From: CAYPTJ01 sp964413845 | GTDB lineage: Bacteria > Patescibacteriota > WWE3 > 9FT-COMBO-53-11 | Direction: 5' to 3' | DNA length: 6,068 nucleotides | Assembly (NCBI GenBank): GCA_964413845.1 | Contig: CAYPTJ010000037.1 | Location: forward strand, 1 to 6,068 | Shown: positions 1 through 3,739 of the stretch, in pieces | Position numbering within the stretch: the first letter of the stretch is position 1 | How the letters are laid out: each line of letters opens with the position of its first letter | Program-made: the position numbers and the translations under genes | Notes under the pieces: generated by a model | What the model saw: the letters and a program-made list of their open reading frames with translations, nothing else | What the model was told of the DNA's origin: nothing | The model's database searches: none

Positions 1-1
1 A

Positions 2-349
2 GGCCGCTCTTCTTTACCCCATGGTGGTCTTGATCTTTATGAAACAAAAGAAGGGTTAGTGGTTGAAGCACCTGCTCCTGGGGCAAAGAAAGAAGAGATT
101 TCAGTGGAGATCAAGGACGGGATTTTAAGGATCGATGCGGAGCACAAAGAGGAAAAAGGGGAGGAAAAAGAAAAGGCGGTTATCTACCGCGCCCAGAAAC
201 AAAACTCCTTCCACTATGCCACAACCTTGCCTAAAGCGGTGGAGGAGAACAAGGCCCGCGCAAAACTCAAAGACGGAATCCTTAAAATCACCATTCCCAT
301 CGCGAAGGGGGAAAAGAGAGGAAAGGGAATTAGCATTGAAGAAAGTTAG
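2..349 (+). CDS. Small heat shock protein, Hsp20/alpha-crystallin family (5' partial)
   Basis: ATP-independent chaperone of the Hsp20 family, which forms cytoplasmic oligomers that hold unfolding proteins until refolding chaperones act. The frame is open from the first bases of the window, so the true start and N-terminal arm lie upstream. The GTG at 59 is internal, because the residues before it ('GGLDLYETKEGL') already match the first strand of the alpha-crystallin domain. The visible 115 residues cover essentially the whole domain: 'DGILRIDAEHKEEK', a charged Glu/Lys loop, 'SFHYATTLPKAVEENKARA', then the family signature A-x-x-x-x-G-I-L at 260-283. Near the C-terminus 'GISIEES' supplies an I-x-I motif, which in this family docks onto a neighbouring subunit. 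The stop is TAG at 347-349. The gene converges on groEL, so chaperone genes lie back to back. The family call is secure; no promoter is visible in the window. Confidence 0.93.
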   Translation, partial: GRSSLPHGGLDLYETKEGLVVEAPAPGAKKEEISVEIKDGILRIDAEHKEEKGEEKEKAVIYRAQKQNSFHYATTLPKAVEENKARAKLKDGILKITIPIAKGEKRGKGISIEES

Positions 350-372
350 CCAGCAGTCAGGAGACAGGAGTT

Positions 373-412
373 ATAGGACCAAGTCCTATCATCCTTGGGA
401 TGAGTAGTTTTT
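373..412 (+). terminator. Intrinsic terminator of the hsp20 gene, with two alternative hairpins
   Basis: Two stem-loops lie in the convergent gap. The first is a perfect 7-bp stem, ATAGGAC (373-379) with GTCCTAT (383-389) around a CAA loop. The second has CATCC (390-394) pairing GGATG (398-402) around TTG, extended by CTA (386-388) with TAG (405-407), and is followed at once by TTTTT at 408-412. The extended second stem reuses bases 386-388 of the first, so the two full forms exclude each other. On the + strand this is a convincing Rho-independent terminator for hsp20, and its T-run overlaps the groEL stop codon on the other strand. Read on the - strand, the same hairpins follow groEL but lack a U-tract, so termination of groESL here is less certain. 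Confidence 0.72.
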
Positions 413-2048
413 AATATTCCTCAGAAGGCATTCCGGGGGTGGGTCCGCCAGTGGCGGATTTCTTCTCTTCAAGAATATCGGTGATTAAAGCTTCTGTCGT
501 CAGAACCATCACCGCCACTGAGGCGGCATTTTGAAGGGCGGTACGGGTAACCTTTGCCGGATCAATGATTCCCCGCTTAACCAGATCACAAAATTCTATG
601 GCGGCGGCATCGAAGCCAAAAGTCGCTGCTCCCTCACCTTTTTTCCTCTCAATCTCCGAAAGTACCCAACCGGAATCGGCTCCAGCATTCTCTGCAATCT
701 TGCGTACTGGCTGCTCTAGTGCCTTGTAAAGAATCTCGTAGCCTACTCCCACATCACCTTCAACCTTAACTTCTCGCAAAACTTTTCGTGCGCGAAGCGG
801 AGTTGTCCCCCCACCAGGAACAATTCCTTCCTCAAGCGCGGCCTTTGTTGCCTCGTAAGCATCTTCCACTCGGTGTTTCTTCTCTTTAAGCTCCACTTCC
901 GTTGCTGCCCCCACATATACAACCGCTACTCCACCAGCGAGTTTTGCGAGACGCTCCTCCATCTTCTCCCGATCAAAATCAGAATCAGCTTCCTCAATCT
1001 GCCGCTTTAGCTGGGCAATTCGCGCTTCAATCTCCTTCTTCTGCCCCCCGCCACCAACAATGATCGTTTCCTCTTTCCCAGCAACAATCCGCTCCGCTGT
1101 CCCCAAGTCCTCCAACGTCGCTGACTCAAGTTTCCTCCCTGCCTCCTCAGAGATGAAGTTTGCACCAATGAGAACCGCAATATCCTGAAGCATCTCTTTC
1201 CGTCTTTCCCCAAACCCAGGAGCTTTGATCGCTAAAGCGTTAAGCGTTCCTCGAAGCTTATTGACAACCAACGTCGCTAACGCCTCGCCCTCAATCTCAT
1301 CGGCGATAATGACAATGTTCTTTGTCACTTTGGCGATGTTCTCAAGAAGAGGAAGAAGATCATTTAAGGAGGAAAGTTTCTGATCGGTCACTAAGATATG
1401 AGCGTCCCCAACCACCGCCTCAAGCCGCTCGGCATCAGTGATAAAGTAGGGAGAGGCGTAGCCTTTATCGATCAGCATTCCCTCTTTGTACTCAACCTCC
1501 GTCTTTAATCCCTTCCCTTCCTCAACGGTGATTACTCCATCATCACCAACCTTCTCAAAAGCGGAGGCAATAATCTCTCCGATTTCGGAATCAGCGGCAG
1601 AGATTGTAGCGATCTGTACTTTTTCTTCCCTTGTCTTTACCGGCTTGGCGATCTTTTTGATCTCCTGCGCAACAAGCTCCACCCCTTTCTCAATCCCTCT
1701 TTTTAGCTCCATCGGGTTTGCCCCAGCGGTGATGTTCTTTAATCCTTGGTCAATGATTGCGGCTGCAAACAGAGTCGCGGTTGTTGTTCCATCACCAGCA
1801 ATATCATTAGTCTTGCTTGCCGCCTCCTGAACAAGCTGTGCTCCCATATTCTCAAATGGGTCCTCCAGCTCAATCTCCTTAGCAACGGTTACCCCATCAT
1901 GAACCACATCCGGAGCACCCCACTTCTTATCCAAGGCAACATTTCTCCCCTTCGGCCCCAGGGTGGTCACCACCGCCCGAGCAAGCTTATCCACTCCCTT
2001 TTTTAACTTTTCCCGCGCCTCCTCAGCGTAGATGATCTGCTTTGCCAT
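411..2048 (-). CDS. groEL: Chaperonin GroEL (60 kDa, Hsp60)
   Basis: Large subunit of the group I chaperonin. Fourteen subunits form two stacked rings that, with GroES and ATP, enclose and refold cytoplasmic proteins. The 545 residues match the usual length of about 540-550. Nucleotide-site motifs are intact: 'TLGPKGRNV' (29-37), 'DGVTVAKE' (51-58), 'GDGTTTAT' (85-92, catalytic Asp86) and 'VEDA' (Asp396), followed by 'EEGIVPGGG' (406-414). The apical 'GYASPYFITD' (196-205) and 'KAPGFGERRKEML' (275-287) are also typical. The ATG overlaps the groES stop by one base, and a GGGAG ribosome site (2059-2063) lies 10 bases upstream, consistent with translational coupling. The C-terminal tail is odd: instead of repeated Gly-Gly-Met it reads 'SATGGPTPGMPSEEY', and its DNA contains a perfect palindrome (444-458). 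Catalytic features suggest a functional chaperonin. Confidence 0.98.
   Translation of the reverse strand: MAKQIIYAEEAREKLKKGVDKLARAVVTTLGPKGRNVALDKKWGAPDVVHDGVTVAKEIELEDPFENMGAQLVQEAASKTNDIAGDGTTTATLFAAAIIDQGLKNITAGANPMELKRGIEKGVELVAQEIKKIAKPVKTREEKVQIATISAADSEIGEIIASAFEKVGDDGVITVEEGKGLKTEVEYKEGMLIDKGYASPYFITDAERLEAVVGDAHILVTDQKLSSLNDLLPLLENIAKVTKNIVIIADEIEGEALATLVVNKLRGTLNALAIKAPGFGERRKEMLQDIAVLIGANFISEEAGRKLESATLEDLGTAERIVAGKEETIIVGGGGQKKEIEARIAQLKRQIEEADSDFDREKMEERLAKLAGGVAVVYVGAATEVELKEKKHRVEDAYEATKAALEEGIVPGGGTTPLRARKVLREVKVEGDVGVGYEILYKALEQPVRKIAENAGADSGWVLSEIERKKGEGAATFGFDAAAIEFCDLVKRGIIDPAKVTRTALQNAASVAVMVLTTEALITDILEEKKSATGGPTPGMPSEEY
444..458. repeat. Perfect inverted repeat inside the groEL C-terminal tail
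   Basis: TCCGCC (444-449) and GGCGGA (453-458) are exact reverse complements around a 3-base spacer. On the coding strand this encodes the tail residues SATGG, in the least constrained part of GroEL. The right half resembles a second site at 4626-4639 in the linker of the DUF4012 fusion gene (12 of 14 bases identical). It could be a short dispersed palindromic element, or simply GC-rich Gly/Ala/Ser codons. Confidence 0.45.
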
Positions 2049-2332
2049 TATTCAACCACTCCCAAAATATCATCCATCTCCACCATAAGATATTCTTTCC
2101 CTTCAATTTTGATCTCCTGCCCACCGTAACGCCGATAAAGAACATGGTCGCCTTTTTTCACCTCTGGCTTAATCAACTTTCCTTCCTCCCACTTTCCCGG
2201 CCCAACGGCGATCACTTTTCCTTCTTGAGGTTTCTCTTTAGCGGTGTCGGGAATAATGATCCCCCCAGGAGTCTTTGCCTCCCGCTCTAAAGGTTCGATA
2301 AGGATTTTATCAGCGAGTGGTTTAATTTTCAT
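2048..2332 (-). CDS. groES: Co-chaperonin GroES (10 kDa, Hsp10)
   Basis: Seven GroES subunits form the lid of the GroEL chamber in the cytoplasm. The 94-residue product has the normal family length and all expected parts: 'MKIKPLADKILIEPLE' at the start, the mobile loop that contacts GroEL ('KTPGGIIIPDTAKEKPQEG', about residues 20-38), the roof hairpin 'GPGKWEEGKLIKPEVKKGD' (44-62), and the closing 'EGKEYLMVEMDDILGVVE'. The ATG at 2332-2330 is the natural family start. No strong Shine-Dalgarno sequence precedes it; a GC-rich hairpin occupies that place. The stop codon TAA shares its last base with the groEL ATG (TAATG). The gene is first in the groES-groEL operon and has its own promoter, so expression should not depend on the RNase H/nucleotidyltransferase pair upstream. 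Confidence 0.97.
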   Translation of the reverse strand: MKIKPLADKILIEPLEREAKTPGGIIIPDTAKEKPQEGKVIAVGPGKWEEGKLIKPEVKKGDHVLYRRYGGQEIKIEGKEYLMVEMDDILGVVE

Positions 2333-2338
2333 GAGATT

Positions 2339-2362
2339 TGCCCACAGCGCGTTTCTGGGGCA
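2339..2362 (-). promoter_or_regulatory. Hairpin in the groES leader, just before the start codon
   Basis: In the mRNA sense, TGCCC+CAG pairs with CTG+GGGCA around the loop AAACGCG, with one bulged U: an 8-bp GC-rich stem ending 6 bases before the groES ATG. It covers the position where a ribosome-binding site would sit, and the only G-run (GTGGG) is inside its 3' arm. This suggests control of groESL translation, possibly temperature-sensitive melting, but function is inferred only from the fold and position. Confidence 0.4.
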
Positions 2363-2380
2363 GGGGCTAACACAGCAACG

Positions 2381-2409
2381 ATTTTAGAGAGATTACTTAA
2401 CCTTGTCAA
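2381..2409 (-). promoter_or_regulatory. Sigma70-type promoter for groES-groEL
   Basis: On the - strand a perfect -35 box TTGACA (2409-2404) is separated by exactly 17 bases from TAAAAT (2386-2381), a 5-of-6 match to the -10 consensus. Transcription would start near 2374, giving a leader of about 42 bases before groES. The -35 box lies inside the last codons of the upstream nucleotidyltransferase gene, which explains how the chaperonin operon can be driven independently in a compact genome. Spacing and sequence are near ideal; no alternative heat-shock sigma motif was seen. Confidence 0.75.
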
Positions 2410-3289
2410 GTAAAGCGGGAGAAGCTTGGGTAAGCCGCTTCTCAAAATCTCCAACAATCTTTGCCGGCAAGTCAGTAGGATGGAAAAGGATCCTTTTAGG
2501 TGTAACTACTTCCTGTGTTTTTCGCTTTTGCATATAGGCAAGTTGTGCCTGATAAACCCCATACTCTAACCAGTCAAGGAAGAAAAAACCGCCTCGCCGA
2601 CGGTGAGATGAAGATGAAGAAGGGATAACAACATTGGGAAGGAACTTCTTAATCCAACGGTTCTTTACCAAAAAACGTTGATGGATGCCTTCGCGCTCCC
2701 AAATTACCTTTGCCTGAACTACCTCATGAGCTGTGTACAAATTTTGCTCATTCTTGGGAACTTGTAATGCGGTTTCATCCAAAAACATGTTAGGGCAAAC
2801 TTTATCTTTTACTCTGCCAGGAGGTCTCGCTCTCAGCCACAAAAGATCAAGAAGAAGGGTTACTAAAAGTCGCGTTAACCAAACTCTTCCTCTTCCGGCC
2901 ACAACAAGAATATCCAAATCACTCTTTTGATCCACATTTCCTACCGCAAGCGCTCCTGTAACAAAAACACCCCGTACCCAAGGAATAAGAAGAAATAATT
3001 TGGAGTAGACGGTAGCTTTTTTAATTTTGATCAGTGAAATTGCTTCCCGTTTTTTTCGAAGCACAACCGTTTCTTCACGCCCAGGGAGAAAATAATACCC
3101 CCCCTTCTCCTGCACCACCTTTGCTGAAGTAAGCTTTCCTAATGCTTCCTCCACCACCTTTTGTGAACTTTTTTCTTGAATAAGAAAGCGGTGAATTTCC
3201 AAAGTGGTTAGAGGATAGTCAAAAAGGTCACGGTAAACTAAAGTTTTGACAATCGCCCTTGCGGTTGGGGAAGAGATTGACAAATCCAT
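2393..3289 (-). CDS. Winged-helix and nucleotidyltransferase-fold protein of unknown function
   Basis: A 298-residue, probably cytoplasmic protein. Residues about 8-70 ('RAIVKTLVYRDLFDYPLTTLEIHRFL', then helices and 'GGYYFLPGR') look like a winged-helix domain. Residues about 105-180 carry a DNA polymerase beta-type nucleotidyltransferase core: 'VTGALAVGNVDQKSDLDILVV' with metal-binding Asp124 and Asp126. The G-S of the usual motif is G-A here (112-113), and I could not assign the third acidic residue. 'CPNMFLDE' (165-172) and 'NLYTAHEVVQAK' (183-194) are motifs I associate with a CPR family annotated only as nucleotidyltransferase-domain proteins. The C-terminal third is helical and basic, interrupted by a Ser5-His-Arg3-Gly-Gly stretch (224-234). 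The ATG directly abuts the RNase H stop codon, so the two are probably co-translated. Substrate is unknown; activity as an antibiotic or tRNA nucleotidyltransferase is not supported. Confidence 0.85.
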   Translation of the reverse strand: MDLSISSPTARAIVKTLVYRDLFDYPLTTLEIHRFLIQEKSSQKVVEEALGKLTSAKVVQEKGGYYFLPGREETVVLRKKREAISLIKIKKATVYSKLFLLIPWVRGVFVTGALAVGNVDQKSDLDILVVAGRGRVWLTRLLVTLLLDLLWLRARPPGRVKDKVCPNMFLDETALQVPKNEQNLYTAHEVVQAKVIWEREGIHQRFLVKNRWIKKFLPNVVIPSSSSSHRRRGGFFFLDWLEYGVYQAQLAYMQKRKTQEVVTPKRILFHPTDLPAKIVGDFEKRLTQASPALLDKVK

Positions 3290-3697
3290 TTACCGGACCC
3301 GTTTTAAAACACTGTTCGCCAAAGCATCTGCAGCGCTATTTTTCTCCCGAGGGATCAATCGATAAGCAACTTTGGGATAATCGCGCTCTACCTGCTGAAC
3401 CTTGTCTAAAAGTCTTGCAAGATGAGGTTTTTTTACTCGATACAAGCCATTAACTTGCGAGACAACAAGCTGCGAATCTAAGCAACAAATAAGCTCTTCC
3501 GGCTGAAACTTTTTTGCTAATTCCAACCCCAGAAGTAGAGCTTTATACTCTGCTTCGTTGTTAGTCATCCGTCCCAAAAATTGGCTTTTTTGTTGCAAGA
3601 TTTTCCCCTTTTGATCTTTAAGCACCACCCCCGCTGCTGCTGGTCCGGGGTTTCTGCGCGAGGCGCCATCGGTAAAAAGATAAAGTCTTTTTCTCAT
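3290..3697 (-). CDS. Type I ribonuclease H (RNase HI family)
   Basis: Endonuclease that cuts the RNA strand of RNA-DNA hybrids in the cytoplasm, removing R-loops and replication primers. From the ATG at 3697 it has 135 residues. The four acidic catalytic positions are all present: Asp10 in 'LFTDGASRRNPGP', Glu50 in 'MTNNEAEYKALL', Asp74 in 'CLDSQLVVSQ' and Asp124 in 'NSAADALAN'. The 'NNEAEY' and 'IPREKNSAADALAN' forms match the compact RNase HI branch common in archaea and many bacteria rather than the E. coli protein. An in-frame TTG at 3712 would add five residues, but it lies inside the likely -10 box, so ATG is preferred. The gene abuts the nucleotidyltransferase gene at its end and is divergent from the DUF4012 fusion gene. 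Confidence 0.94.
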   Translation of the reverse strand: MRKRLYLFTDGASRRNPGPAAAGVVLKDQKGKILQQKSQFLGRMTNNEAEYKALLLGLELAKKFQPEELICCLDSQLVVSQVNGLYRVKKPHLARLLDKVQQVERDYPKVAYRLIPREKNSAADALANSVLKRVR

Positions 3698-3711
3698 CTT
3701 CGCTTTGCTCA

Positions 3712-3725
3712 ATTATAACTATAAT
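3712..3725. promoter_or_regulatory. Palindromic divergent -10 boxes between RNase H and the DUF4012 fusion gene
   Basis: ATTATA (3712-3717) and TATAAT (3720-3725) form a perfect inverted repeat around AC. Each arm reads as consensus TATAAT, one towards each gene. Exactly 14 bases separate each box from its ATG (3697 on the - strand, 3740 on the + strand), so both transcripts would have leaders of only about 8 bases or be nearly leaderless. No convincing -35 box or extended -10 TG was found on either side, and neither gene has a clear Shine-Dalgarno site. The 42-base gap holds little else. Confidence 0.6.
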
Positions 3726-3739
3726 TCACAACTGATAGA

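Noticed and set aside
59..61. GTG at 59 as the hsp20 start
   Set aside because: The frame stays open upstream and encodes conserved alpha-crystallin residues before it, so the gene is cut by the window edge.
135..407. Open frame of 90 codons overlapping the hsp20 gene
   Set aside because: Its product is a low-complexity basic sequence in a shifted frame over a clear Hsp20 domain, so it is a shadow.
2344..2370. CIRCE operator (HrcA site) before groES
   Set aside because: TTAGC and GCT of the two arms fit, but about 8 of 18 positions differ and the dyad itself is poor, so it is not called as a feature.
2830..2885. Transmembrane helix in the nucleotidyltransferase protein ('VWLTRLLVTLLLDLLWLRA')
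   Set aside because: The stretch contains Arg and Asp at regular spacing and follows the nucleotidyltransferase strand directly, so an amphipathic or core helix of the fold is more likely.
2393..3289. HEPN-MNT toxin-antitoxin system
   Set aside because: The nucleotidyltransferase-fold protein is 298 residues with a winged helix and long C-terminal part, and its neighbour is an RNase H with a full DEDD site, not a HEPN protein.
3698..3712. TTG at 3712 as the RNase H start
   Set aside because: It overlaps the probable -10 box, so it would precede the transcript start, and the ATG at 3697 gives the usual distance to the first catalytic Asp.
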